From positions 1 to 64,000 of the forward strand of contig DAOUBP010000053.1 in the NCBI GenBank assembly GCA_034432655.1: a stretch of DNA of 64,000 nt, in the 5' to 3' direction. Source of the stretch: DAOUBP01 sp034432655 (GTDB lineage Bacteria > Chloroflexota > Anaerolineae > CG2-30-64-16). The notes below the pieces were generated by a model. The model did not search any database. It was given only the letters and a program-made list of their open reading frames with translations, and was not told where the DNA came from. Of this stretch, positions 35,377 through 44,375 are shown piece after piece (position 1 is the stretch's first letter; every line of letters starts with the position of its first letter). Made by a program: the position numbers and the translations under genes.

Positions 35377-36714
35377 GTGAAGCATTCTGTTCGTCTTTAT
35401 GGTGTCCTGGCCGGCGTCCTTGTGGTCACCGCGCTTCTGCTCGGTGTGTTGGCGGGTTGTAACAGCGCCCCGCAAGCAACGCCGACGCCCACCAAGACAC
35501 CTCGTCTTGAGAACAACGGCCCTGTGACCCAGCCGACGCTCTCGCAGGCCACTCAGGGCCCACAGCCCACCGTCGGCGCGATGGTCACACCCTTGCCGAC
35601 AGCGGCGCCGGCTTCAACACCGGAGCCGGCCACCCCGACCCCTGAACCGCCCACCGCTACCCTTGAGCCGACCGCGACCCCTGAGCCGACCGCGACCGTG
35701 GCGGCCGCTAATCCGCCGGCGCCGGTGCCCGGCGGCGCGCTGGGCCCTGCCCCGACGCGCGCGGCGGGGGTGTCCATCTTCACCGGCCTGCAGCCGGCCG
35801 ACCCAGGCGTGTTGAACCGCCGGCCGTTGGCCATCAAGATCACCAACGATGCAGACGCCCAGAAGAAACAGAGCGACCTGAACAAGGCCGACGTGATCGT
35901 TGAGAGCCGGGTGGAGTACAGCGAGACGCGTTTTACAGCCATTTACCAGAGCCAGGATGCGCCGCGCGTGGGGCCGATCCGCAGTGCCCGCCTGATTGAC
36001 ATCGAGCTGCCGGTAATTTTCGACGCCATCCTGGCCTTTTCGGGCGGCGTAGAGCCGGTACGCCAGCTGTTGTACAACTCCGACATCGGCGACCACATCC
36101 TGGAGCAGGCGCGCAACGGTTCATCTTTCTTTCGGGATATGAGCGTGGGCGGGTTGAGCTGGAACACGCTGTTCGCCAACACGGCCACCCTGTGGAACAC
36201 CAGCACCCAGCGCGGCTGGAACGTCCCTCCGCAGCCGTCAGCCGCCTGGGGCTTCGCCGAGACCCCGCCTGCGGGCGGCGCCAGCGCCAGCCGGGTTGAT
36301 CTGCCGTATCCTCGCTTTCGGGTGGCGTGGAGCTACAACCCCGCCACCGGCCGTTGGCTGCGTTGGAGCGGGGGCGAGCCACACATTGATCACACCGATG
36401 GCCAGCAGGTGTCGGCCGCCAATGTCGTGGTCCTGGGCGCCAACCATGTGGTGACCCTCATCGTGGAGGACGGCACCGAGCGACGGCTGGTCAACGGCGT
36501 GTGTATCAACTGCTCCATCGAGATCCAACTGTGGGGCGAAGGGCCGCTGAAGATCTTCCGGGACGGCAGGGTTTACGAGGGGAAGTGGGTGCGGCCGGAG
36601 CGCCATGCGGCGTTTCGGTTTGTGGATGCTCAGGGCCGCGATATCCCGTTGAAGCCGGGCAACAGCTGGTGGCAGGTGGTGCCGTTGGAAATGAAAGTGA
36701 CGGTGACCCCGTGA
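35377..36714 (+). CDS. DUF3048 (YerB-like) lipoprotein
   Basis: 445 residues. Lipobox VLAGC after a short signal helix, a Thr/Pro-rich linker, then the DUF3048 domain with RRPLAIKITNDADAQKKQSD, KADVIVESRVEYSETRF, RVGPIRSARLIDIEL and a C-terminal CINCSIEIQLWGEGPLKIFR. YerB-like proteins are surface-attached; the biochemical role is unknown. I choose GTG 35377, nine bases after GGAGG; the ATG at 35350 lacks a ribosome site. Confidence 0.85.
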   Translation: MKHSVRLYGVLAGVLVVTALLLGVLAGCNSAPQATPTPTKTPRLENNGPVTQPTLSQATQGPQPTVGAMVTPLPTAAPASTPEPATPTPEPPTATLEPTATPEPTATVAAANPPAPVPGGALGPAPTRAAGVSIFTGLQPADPGVLNRRPLAIKITNDADAQKKQSDLNKADVIVESRVEYSETRFTAIYQSQDAPRVGPIRSARLIDIELPVIFDAILAFSGGVEPVRQLLYNSDIGDHILEQARNGSSFFRDMSVGGLSWNTLFANTATLWNTSTQRGWNVPPQPSAAWGFAETPPAGGASASRVDLPYPRFRVAWSYNPATGRWLRWSGGEPHIDHTDGQQVSAANVVVLGANHVVTLIVEDGTERRLVNGVCINCSIEIQLWGEGPLKIFRDGRVYEGKWVRPERHAAFRFVDAQGRDIPLKPGNSWWQVVPLEMKVTVTP

Positions 36715-36856
36715 CGCGGCATTTAATAATCAAACCCTAAACTGACTCTCATGTGGGTTTAATCTGATTTTGCGATAGTATAGACACTTCGGGTGTGGGT
36801 CCGGGACAGCCCAAACCCGTGAATGGTTCCTCCTCCATAAACCTATATGCGGTCTG

Positions 36857-36894
36857 AGCACGAATCCCTGGTGGGTGGGCCAGGGATTCGTGCT
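36857..36894. terminator. strong hairpin between convergent genes
   Basis: AGCACGAATCCCTGG pairs perfectly with CCAGGGATTCGTGCT around an 8-base loop; TTTAA follows on the plus strand. It serves the DUF3048 and lytic transglycosylase genes. Confidence 0.85.
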
Positions 36895-36903
36895 TTAAGA
36901 CGG

Positions 36904-39543
36904 TCACGGATACAGCCGCCGATAAACCTCGTAGTTTGCCCACACGGCCTGCACATAGACGCGCGTCTCGTTGATGTTGATCAGCGCTGCTAACAGGTCG
37001 TCGTCTTCCGGTGCCCAGCGATACCAAACCGCTGCGTTGCCCGGCCCGCCGTTGTACGCGGCCAGCGCGGCGAACACGCTGCCGTTGAAGTGGGACAGCC
37101 ACTGCCGCACGTAAAACGCCCCAAACGCGACATTCACATAGGGCCAATAGGCTTGCTGGGGCTGGAAGTTCGGCCAGCGGAGCTGGCGCGCAATCCCGGC
37201 CGCCGTGCCGGGCATCACCTGCATCAGCCCCTGGGCGCCGGCCACTGAGGTTGCGCCGCCCTCAAACCGGCTTTCCTGGCGGATGATGGCGGCCAGCAAC
37301 CGGGGGTCCAGGTTTTGCCGGGCCGCCTCACTCTGGATCAGTTCGGCGAAGGGGATGGGGTAGGCAAGCCGCTGCAGCGCAGCCGGTGCTGTGGCCAGCG
37401 GCCGGCCCGATTTGGCCGCCAACCTTTCAGCACACAGCAGAGAGAGGCGATGGGCGCCTTGGTCGCGCAACGCGAAGGCCAGGGCAGCCAGGGCCCAGGG
37501 GTCATCGGCATAGCGCGTGCGCAAGCGCTCCCATTGCGCCAGGGCTTGCGTCCGCAGCCCCAGGGCCAACAGCGCCTGCCCGCGCCGCCAATCCGCATCC
37601 GCCTGGACACGTTCGGGCAGATTGCCCGGGATCAGACGGCCGTCACCGGCCCAATTGCGGAGCCAGGCTGCCACTTCGGCCATTTCCGCGGCGGGCTGAG
37701 CCGCCGGCAATTGCACGGCCCGCGCCGCGGCCGGCCATGATCCCTCGCGCACCCAGGCCTCCGCTCTTCCTTCCGCCCAGGCTGTGGCACGCAAGCTGAA
37801 GAAGTTATCGGGATCGGCCTGACGCGCGGCTTGCCATGCCTGCCGGGCAGCCTCTGCGTCGCCGGCCGCCAGCAGCGCCCGGCCGAGCCAGAAATTGGCC
37901 ACCGGCCGGGCAAAGGCGGGCAGCGCGGGTTGCCCGGCCATCTCGCGCCAGACCTCGGCCGCCCGGCGCCAATCTTCCCTGCGGAAGTAAATCAGGCCGG
38001 CCGCCTGATAGGCACGCCAGCCCGTCTCGGCCCCGGGATAGCGACGTGCCATCAGCAGGTACGCCTCGGCCGCGACGACCGAAGGCGGCTCCTCATCCAA
38101 CAAGACGGCGGCGCGCCACAGCGCAGTAGCCGCCTGAGGCGCGTCTGGCCGGAGCTCGGCCAGGCGGCGGTAGGTGGCGATGGCCTGATCCTTCAGCCCG
38201 GCCCGGGCCTGGGCCTGGCCTTTGGCCAGCCACGCGTCGGCCCAGCGCGGGTCATCGCGATAGTTGGCAATAAAGTGATCCAGCTCGGCCAGACCGGCAT
38301 CCCGGTTGCCCAGGGCCAGGTGGCTGAGCCCGGCGTAGTACCAGGTGTCGCCGGGCACGTCAGCGCCACCGGCCCGCAACCGGTCAAACGCAGCAATGGC
38401 CAACGCGTATACCTGATTATGATAGTTGGCGCGGCCGCGCTGGTATTCGTTCACCGGCGCGCCGGCGTCCAGCAGTGCCACAATGGCCGAGTGCGCCCAC
38501 CGGCTGGTGACGTCTGCGTCCACGGCTGCCTGCCAGCGGGCCAACGCCTCGGCAGGGATAGGGACCGGGGTTGGGGTGTCGGCAGCTGCCGGCGGGGTCA
38601 AACGTTGCAGGGCCTGGGCCAGAATTTGCGCCGGCCGTGCCAACGCGTTCCCCGCCAGATAATACATCTCGGCAGCCCATGCACCCCTGGTCTCGCCGCC
38701 CCGCAAGGCATCGTACTGGGCCACGGCCTCGTTCACGTTGCCCTGCTCCAGGGCGATGTCGGCCAGGGCGCGGCGGATGGCGACAGTGGTGGACCAGTCG
38801 GGCGAGACCCGCAGCGCGGCCCGGTACGCCTCGTCCGCGGCGGCCAGGTTTCCCTGCGCAACCCGGGCTGCGGCGATGCGCTGATGGGTCAGGTAGGCCA
38901 GTTCCGGTGCCAACGGCAGATAGGCAGCGTAAGCGGCCTCCGCGGCCGGCCAGTTCCCCAGCGCAGCCAATGCCTCGCCCAACAAGAACTGCGCTGGCGC
39001 GCGATGGGGATCGGCCTGCGGCGCCGTGTCCAAGAGCTCGGTCAGGGTGGCCCAGGCCTCTGCATGGGCCTCGTCTCGCAGGTAGCATTGCGCCATGCGG
39101 TAACGTGCCTCGGCCGCAGAGGCAGGATCCGGGTCGCCGATCAGCAAGTCGGCGAAAGCCCGGCGCGCCTGGTCGCAGTCCCCGATGAGCTGCAGCCACC
39201 GTCCCCAGGCCAGCAGGTCCGGTCCTGGGGCTTCCGCTGCCGTGACCCCGGATGGCTCAGGAGTGGGCGTGTCCGTTGCGGTAGGTTCCAGGGTCGGTTC
39301 GTCGGTGGCCGTAGGCGTGGCAAAGGGGGCCGCCGATGGACCGGGCAGTGGTGTCAGGGTCGGCGTGACTGTATGGGTGGTGGTGGGCGTGAACGTCTCC
39401 GGCACCGGAGCGGTTGTTGCGGTAGGATCTGACGGCGGTGTAATAGCTGTGACAGCCGAGATAGCCTCGGGCCTGCCGGTACACGCCGTCAACGCGACTG
39501 CCAGCCAGGCCAGGCCGGCCAGCAGGATGATTTTGTAGGTCAA
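36904..39543 (-). CDS. soluble lytic transglycosylase-type lipoprotein with TPR-like repeats
   Basis: 879 residues. Lipobox ALTAC, a Thr/Pro-rich tether, then about 550 residues of TPR-like helical repeats as in the doughnut of Slt70, and a C-terminal SLT domain. The catalytic Glu is in IRQESRFEGGATSVAGAQGL, followed by MQVMPGTA and AAYNGGPGN. It cleaves peptidoglycan glycan strands with formation of 1,6-anhydro ends. I choose TTG 39543, six bases after GGAGG, because it leaves a normal short lipoprotein signal (MTYKIILLAGLAW); an upstream TTG at 39582 would add 13 residues. Confidence 0.88.
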   Translation of the reverse strand: MTYKIILLAGLAWLAVALTACTGRPEAISAVTAITPPSDPTATTAPVPETFTPTTTHTVTPTLTPLPGPSAAPFATPTATDEPTLEPTATDTPTPEPSGVTAAEAPGPDLLAWGRWLQLIGDCDQARRAFADLLIGDPDPASAAEARYRMAQCYLRDEAHAEAWATLTELLDTAPQADPHRAPAQFLLGEALAALGNWPAAEAAYAAYLPLAPELAYLTHQRIAAARVAQGNLAAADEAYRAALRVSPDWSTTVAIRRALADIALEQGNVNEAVAQYDALRGGETRGAWAAEMYYLAGNALARPAQILAQALQRLTPPAAADTPTPVPIPAEALARWQAAVDADVTSRWAHSAIVALLDAGAPVNEYQRGRANYHNQVYALAIAAFDRLRAGGADVPGDTWYYAGLSHLALGNRDAGLAELDHFIANYRDDPRWADAWLAKGQAQARAGLKDQAIATYRRLAELRPDAPQAATALWRAAVLLDEEPPSVVAAEAYLLMARRYPGAETGWRAYQAAGLIYFRREDWRRAAEVWREMAGQPALPAFARPVANFWLGRALLAAGDAEAARQAWQAARQADPDNFFSLRATAWAEGRAEAWVREGSWPAAARAVQLPAAQPAAEMAEVAAWLRNWAGDGRLIPGNLPERVQADADWRRGQALLALGLRTQALAQWERLRTRYADDPWALAALAFALRDQGAHRLSLLCAERLAAKSGRPLATAPAALQRLAYPIPFAELIQSEAARQNLDPRLLAAIIRQESRFEGGATSVAGAQGLMQVMPGTAAGIARQLRWPNFQPQQAYWPYVNVAFGAFYVRQWLSHFNGSVFAALAAYNGGPGNAAVWYRWAPEDDDLLAALININETRVYVQAVWANYEVYRRLYP

Positions 39544-39643
39544 AGCGAACCTCCGTATGCTGTGGGGTATTGTAACCTGCAACTTGTTGTTCTGGCAAGG
39601 TTCGCTTGGGCCGCGGTGGAGGAACGGCGTTCGGGAAGAGGGG

Positions 39644-40111
39644 TCACGTCGGCAGGTTCAGCAGCCAGCCGGCCAGCGCGCCGATCAGCCCGCCGACAGC
39701 GACTTGTAAGGGGGTGTGGCCCAATAGCTCACGCAGCTGTTCCTCGCTCAACGGATGGCCGGCCAGCAGCTCCTCTACGATGCGGTTGATCTTCTGGGCC
39801 TGCTTGCCGGCCGCCTGGCGGATGCCGGCCGCGTCGTACATCACGATCATGGCCAGGACCACGGTGGTGGCAAACAGCGGGGAGCCGAAGCCCTCATGCA
39901 TGCCGACGCTCATGGCCAGCGCAGCGACCAGCGCGCTGTGCGAGCTAGGCATCCCACCGGCCGACCAGAGCAAGCTCGGCTCAAACCGGCGTTGAAAGAT
40001 CAACGGCCACAGGAACTTCCACAGCTGCACGGCCAGGGCGACCGTCACCGGCAACCAGAGCGTGCGGTTGCCGATCAAGTCAAGGAGGTCCTGGAGCAGG
40101 TCGGCCATCAT
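39644..40111 (-). CDS. divergent PAP2-family membrane protein (DUF212)
   Basis: 155 residues with three or four helices. GGMPSSHSALVAALAMSVG and YDAAGIRQAAGKQAQKINRI are the YuiD/DUF212 signatures; the GMPSSHSA motif corresponds to the PAP2 phosphatase core. Probably a membrane lipid phosphatase. Start ATG 40111 overlaps the xseB stop (ATGA), giving translational coupling. Confidence 0.88.
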   Translation of the reverse strand: MMADLLQDLLDLIGNRTLWLPVTVALAVQLWKFLWPLIFQRRFEPSLLWSAGGMPSSHSALVAALAMSVGMHEGFGSPLFATTVVLAMIVMYDAAGIRQAAGKQAQKINRIVEELLAGHPLSEEQLRELLGHTPLQVAVGGLIGALAGWLLNLPT

Positions 40112-40344
40112 CCGTTCTGCCACTCCTCGAAAGGTTCAGCGGCCTGGCTGCCGTCCGGCCGCGTAATGAGCTGGCGGACGCGCAGCTCGGCCGCATCCAG
40201 CAGCGCGTTACATTGCTCGGCCAGACGGGTGCTGCGCTCGAACAGGGCCAGTGATTCGGCCAGCGTCAGGTCGCCCGCTTCCAGTTTGCGGACCGTTTCT
40301 TCCAGTTCACGGTAAAGATCTTCGAAAGATTGATTGTTGGACAT
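40108..40344 (-). CDS. xseB: exonuclease VII small subunit
   Basis: 78 residues, normal for XseB. FEDLYRELEETVRKLEAGDL and LAESLALFERSTRLAEQCN form the two-helix hairpin that wraps the large subunit. It lies 32 bases after xseA, as in many genomes. Confidence 0.95.
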   Translation of the reverse strand: MSNNQSFEDLYRELEETVRKLEAGDLTLAESLALFERSTRLAEQCNALLDAAELRVRQLITRPDGSQAAEPFEEWQNG

Positions 40345-40376
40345 AGGAGCCTCACGTGCTCTTGCGTATTGCGTAC

Positions 40377-41591
40377 TCAGTGCAGAGAAGTTGTCACACG
40401 GGCACCGAATCCGCCGTCGGCGACGCGCACACGGATGTCATCGCCGGGGGAGACCTGCGCCCTGGAGCTGACCACCACACCATCCGCCTTGCTGACGATG
40501 GCGTAGCCGCGGGTCAGCACCGCGGCCGGGTCCAACGCGGCCAGCTGCAGCCGCAAGCCCTCCAGTTGCGCGCGGCGGCCGGCCAGGCGGTTTGTGATGG
40601 CCAGCCGGCTGCGCCGTTGCAGCTCATCAATCCTCTGCCGGTATTGGGCGAACTGCCGCGCGGGCGAGAGTCGGGCAGCCCTGGCTTGCAACCCGGCCAG
40701 GGCCGCCCGGGCAGCGCGCAGGCGGGCCGCCATCCGGGCTTGGGCGGCCGCGGCCAGATTCCCCACACCGGCCCGCAACTGACGGATGTCGGGCGTGGCC
40801 AGCGAGGCTGCAGCGGTGGGGGTCGCCGCGCGCAAATCGGCGGCAAAATCGGCAATGGTGAAGTCAATCTCGTGCCCTATCCCGGTGATCACGGGCACAG
40901 CCGAGGCAGCGATGGCCCGCGCCACGCGCTCGTCATTGAACGCCCACAGCTCCTCGATGGAGCCGCCCCCGCGCGCCAGGAGGATGACGTCCAGCGGCTC
41001 CCGCTCGGCCGACCAGCGGTTGAGGGCCTGGAGCGCGTCCACGATGCCGGCCGGTGCCTCAGCCCCCTGGACCGGCGCCGCTGCCAGCAGGACCTCTGCC
41101 AACGGATAGCGAACCGAGAGGGTGCGCAGGATGTCACGCAGCGCAGCGCCGGTGGGCGAAGTGACGATGCCCAGCCGCCGCGGTTGCGGAGGGATGGGAC
41201 GTTTGCGCGCCGGGTCGAAGAGCCCCTCTGCTTCCAGGCGGGCCTTCAGCCGCTCGAACTCCAGCCAGAGCCGGCCCGCCCCGGCGGCCGCCAGCCGATC
41301 CACATAGAGCTGGTACGCGCCCCCCTGCTCGTAGACCGAGATGTAGCCGTGCGCCAGCACCTGGTCGCCGTTGCGCGGCAGCGCCATACGTGCGGCCTGG
41401 CCCCGCCAGATCACCGCCCGCAGCACTGCGCCCGCGTCCTTCAACGTGAAGTAGCAGTGGCCGGAGCTGGCCTGGCTGAAGTTGGAGACCTCGCCTGATA
41501 GCCAGATGTCGGTCAGCAACTCGTCGTCATTGAACAGGGATTTAATGTATGCTGTGATCTGCGAAACGGTGTAGACGTTGCCAGATGGCAT
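40377..41591 (-). CDS. xseA: exonuclease VII large subunit
   Basis: 404 residues. N-terminal OB fold (LTDIWLSGEVSNFSQASSGH; YFTLKDAGAVLRAVIW), then the catalytic domain with PPQPRRLGIVTSPTGAALRD, ARGGGSIEELWAFNDE and GHEIDFTIADFAADLRAATP, and a coiled-coil region. It degrades single-stranded DNA from both ends with XseB. Confidence 0.96.
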   Translation of the reverse strand: MPSGNVYTVSQITAYIKSLFNDDELLTDIWLSGEVSNFSQASSGHCYFTLKDAGAVLRAVIWRGQAARMALPRNGDQVLAHGYISVYEQGGAYQLYVDRLAAAGAGRLWLEFERLKARLEAEGLFDPARKRPIPPQPRRLGIVTSPTGAALRDILRTLSVRYPLAEVLLAAAPVQGAEAPAGIVDALQALNRWSAEREPLDVILLARGGGSIEELWAFNDERVARAIAASAVPVITGIGHEIDFTIADFAADLRAATPTAAASLATPDIRQLRAGVGNLAAAAQARMAARLRAARAALAGLQARAARLSPARQFAQYRQRIDELQRRSRLAITNRLAGRRAQLEGLRLQLAALDPAAVLTRGYAIVSKADGVVVSSRAQVSPGDDIRVRVADGGFGARVTTSLH

Positions 41592-41620
41592 GGGTCACTT
41601 CCCTTTTCCGTGTCCGCAGT

Positions 41621-41661
41621 GCTCACGTGCCAGGCACCTTCGAGGCGCCAGACACGTGAGC
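41621..41661. terminator. hairpin between the SRPBCC gene and xseA
   Basis: GCTCACGTG (41621-41629) pairs with CACGTGAGC (41653-41661); the inner part is partly complementary around TTCGA. The plus strand continues GACCGTTTT; no U tract on the minus strand. Confidence 0.5.
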
Positions 41662-41669
41662 GACCGTTT

Positions 41670-42212
41670 TCACTCCAGCGCCCGCAGGTTCGCTTCCAGC
41701 CGGGCGAAGAAACGCGGCACGAAGTAGAAACGCACGAATAACGCCGACAGAGACACCCCGCGATAGGTGTAATCCACCGACCACACCAGCATCGTTCCCT
41801 TTGCCGTGGGCTGCAATAACACGCGGCCGCCGCCCTGCAGGGGGTGCTCCGGCCCGGTCAGGTAAGTGAACCCCCGGCCGGGGCTGCACTCGCCGATGGT
41901 GTAAGTGTGCGTGCTGACGCCGAACGGCGTCTTGTAAGTGGCCGTCACCTGCGCGCCGGCGGCCAACCCGGTCGAGCGCAGCGTCTCCAGTTCGTTGGGC
42001 CAGAGGGGGCTGGTCGCCGAATCACGGAAAGCGGCTTCGAGGTAGTCCCACAACGCACCGGTTGCGAGCGAAGTTGGGATCTCGCGACGCAGCGCCAGCC
42101 GGTGCTCCTGGCCCGCGATAACAAACAACGCACCGGCCGCTACGAGGGAGATACCGGCAAGCAAGATTATCACCATCTGTCCGCGGGATTTCACGAAGAT
42201 GACCATCCTCAC
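41670..42212 (-). CDS. SRPBCC/polyketide-cyclase-like protein with N-terminal membrane helix
   Basis: 180 residues. One N-terminal helix (about 12-33), then a START-like helix-grip fold: RREIPTSLATGALWDYLEAA, VTATYKTPFGVSTHTYTIGE, LVWSVDYTYRG and a long C-terminal helix. Proteins of this fold bind hydrophobic ligands; ligand unknown. GTG 42212 overlaps the caxA-like stop by 4 bases. Confidence 0.65.
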   Translation of the reverse strand: MRMVIFVKSRGQMVIILLAGISLVAAGALFVIAGQEHRLALRREIPTSLATGALWDYLEAAFRDSATSPLWPNELETLRSTGLAAGAQVTATYKTPFGVSTHTYTIGECSPGRGFTYLTGPEHPLQGGGRVLLQPTAKGTMLVWSVDYTYRGVSLSALFVRFYFVPRFFARLEANLRALE

Positions 42213-43261
42213 ACCGGCAAGAAAAAGAACGCCATGGCCAGGATGACATACAGCACCAGCAACTGCGCGCCTTCCAGCCAGTTGGACTCACCGTCCTGGG
42301 CTACGAACGCGGCGATCAAGATGCCGGCAAACAGCGCGATGATCTCGAACTGGTTGAAAACCAGTGTCAGCGGGTTGCCCAGCAGCAGGCTGATGAACAC
42401 CAGCACCGGCGCCACAAAGAGCGCGATCTGCAGGCTGGAGCCCAGCGAGACCGCCATGCTGAGCTCCATCTTGTTCTTGATTGCCGTCTGCACGGCAACC
42501 AGGTGTTCGGCCACGTTGCCCACCAGGGGCACCACGATGATGCCGATGAAGAACTCGGAGATGCCCAGCGCAGCCACCGTATGTTCCACCGCGCCCACCA
42601 GGATCTCGCTCAGCCAGGCGATCAACACGGTGGCGGCGAGCAGAAACGCCAGGGCCTTAGGAACGCTCCAACCGCCGTGATGTCCGGCCCGGGCCTCATG
42701 CGCCAGTGCCGGCTCCGGGCTGGTGTAGCGAAAAGCGAAAAGCAGCCCCAGGAAGTAGATCAGGATCATGGCGATGGCGGTGCCCAGGCTGAGAGATTCC
42801 ACCGGGCCGAAGGTCTCGGTATGCGCAAAAAAGAAGAGGGAGGGGATCATCAGCGCCAGGACAGCCAGGATCAGTTGCGTGGCGTTGACGCCGGCATGGG
42901 TGCGGTCGAAACGTTGTACACCGTTCTTCAGCCCCCCGACCAACACGCTGAGCCCCATGACCAGGAGCACGTTGCCCAGGATCGAACCGGTGATGGAGGC
43001 CTTGACCAGGTCGAGCAGCCCGGCGCGAATGGCGAACAGGGTGATGATCAACTCTGCTGCGTTGCCCAGCGTGGCGTTCAGCAGGCCGCCGAAGCGCGGT
43101 CCGGTGTGTACGGCCAGCTCCTCGGTGGCCTGGCCCAGGATGCCGGCGGCCGGGATGACGGCCAGGGCCGAAGTGACAAACAACAGCGTGGGGGGCCAAT
43201 CGAGGAACCGGCCGAGGATGGCAACCGGGGCAAACAACAACAGCAGATTGAGATACTTCAC
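42209..43261 (-). CDS. calcium/cation:proton antiporter, CaxA type
   Basis: 350 residues with eleven helices in two repeats. Each half has the ion-site motif: LNATLGNAAELIITLFAIRA and VVPLVGNVAEHLVAVQTAIK, the CaCA GNAxE signature. Exchanges Ca2+ for H+. Overlaps the lipid kinase stop by 4 bases. Confidence 0.92.
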   Translation of the reverse strand: MKYLNLLLLFAPVAILGRFLDWPPTLLFVTSALAVIPAAGILGQATEELAVHTGPRFGGLLNATLGNAAELIITLFAIRAGLLDLVKASITGSILGNVLLVMGLSVLVGGLKNGVQRFDRTHAGVNATQLILAVLALMIPSLFFFAHTETFGPVESLSLGTAIAMILIYFLGLLFAFRYTSPEPALAHEARAGHHGGWSVPKALAFLLAATVLIAWLSEILVGAVEHTVAALGISEFFIGIIVVPLVGNVAEHLVAVQTAIKNKMELSMAVSLGSSLQIALFVAPVLVFISLLLGNPLTLVFNQFEIIALFAGILIAAFVAQDGESNWLEGAQLLVLYVILAMAFFFLPV

Positions 43262-44307
43262 GGCATGGCGCTCCTTTCTCTGATGGCTTTTTGAAGGTCA
43301 TGAGCCAGGCGTTGCACCCATTCCCACGGCGTGTCGGGCGGCAACAGACCGACGCCATCCTGAAACAGGCTGGCCGGGGCACACGGGGGCACCAGCAGGT
43401 TCAGGGCCTTAGGCACTACTTCGATGACGATGGGGGTGAGACCGATGTAGTCCCCATCTACGTGGACGGGCAGAGGACGATAGGTGATGACCTCGATCCG
43501 TTGCGCCCGATAGATATCCACCTCTGGGTCTTCGATGTGTTTGCGCAACAGCAATCGCACGGCGTGGAGGAGCGTGCGCAGTGGGCCGGAGCCCTGAAAT
43601 GCGTACACATCCAGCCGTCCATCGTCCATCACGGCGCGCTCGGCCATGCGAAAGATGATGCCATAAAGCTGGATATTACTGGCCACCAACATGATCAGGC
43701 GCCGGTTGACGCGGCGGCCATCAACCCGCAGCCTGGCCGAGGTGCCCGCGTAGTCGCGCAGGGTCAGGAAAGCTGCCAGGGCGGTGGCCAGCGGCCCCAG
43801 ACGGCGTTTGCGCTCCAGATCGGCCTCCACGGCCTGATTCACCTGGGCGTCGAAGCCCACCCCGCTCCAACACAGGAAATGGCGCGCCGGCGTGTGGCTG
43901 CCGCGCGGGGTGATGCGCCCCACGTCCACCCGGCGCATTTGCCCCCCAAGCAGCAGCCTGGCTGCCTCCAGGATCGGGTGCGGATGGAGGCCGCCGGGCA
44001 CGGGGAGGTTCAGTTGTCGGGCCAGGACGTTACCGCTGCCGCCGGGCAGGACGGCCAGCGCTGTTTCCGTGTTCACCAGGCCGTCAACCGCCTGCGCGAC
44101 GGTGCCATCGCCGCCGGCCAGGAAGACGACATCGCATCCGTTGCGGGCCGCCTTGCGCGCAAAGGTGGTCGCATCGTTCGGGCCGTGGGTAACCTCGACG
44201 GCGTCTATTTCTACCCCCTGGCTTGTCAGGTAGTTGACCAGCGGGGGTATCTCACCTTCGCAGGAGCGGGGGCCGGCGATGGGGTTACAGATGACGATCG
44301 CTCTCAT
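43258..44307 (-). CDS. diacylglycerol kinase-like lipid kinase
   Basis: 349 residues of the DagK/YegS/LCB5 family. GGDGTVAQAVDGLVN is the nucleotide-binding site and AVLPGGSGNVLARQL the following conserved loop; RVDGRRVNRR and VHVDGDYIG mark the beta-sandwich domain. Phosphorylates diacylglycerol or a related lipid. The C-terminal 50 residues extend past the usual end. Confidence 0.9.
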   Translation of the reverse strand: MRAIVICNPIAGPRSCEGEIPPLVNYLTSQGVEIDAVEVTHGPNDATTFARKAARNGCDVVFLAGGDGTVAQAVDGLVNTETALAVLPGGSGNVLARQLNLPVPGGLHPHPILEAARLLLGGQMRRVDVGRITPRGSHTPARHFLCWSGVGFDAQVNQAVEADLERKRRLGPLATALAAFLTLRDYAGTSARLRVDGRRVNRRLIMLVASNIQLYGIIFRMAERAVMDDGRLDVYAFQGSGPLRTLLHAVRLLLRKHIEDPEVDIYRAQRIEVITYRPLPVHVDGDYIGLTPIVIEVVPKALNLLVPPCAPASLFQDGVGLLPPDTPWEWVQRLAHDLQKAIRERSAMP

Positions 44308-44346
44308 GGGTCTTTTTTAGCAGGCCATTTGTACGTCGTCCGCAGG

Positions 44347-44375
44347 GTAGGACAACTCCTGCGGCATTGCCCTAC
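44347..44375. repeat. imperfect copy of the GGCAACTCC palindrome
   Basis: GTAGGACAACTCC-TGC and its imperfect complement, ending CCTAC at the meaB stop. Could help end or stabilise the meaB transcript. Confidence 0.55.

Noticed and set aside
37831..39432. Long plus-strand open frame opposite the lytic transglycosylase
   Set aside because: Antisense shadow, rich in Arg/Gly/Gln with no recognisable motif, while the minus frame has a lipobox, TPRs and an SLT domain.
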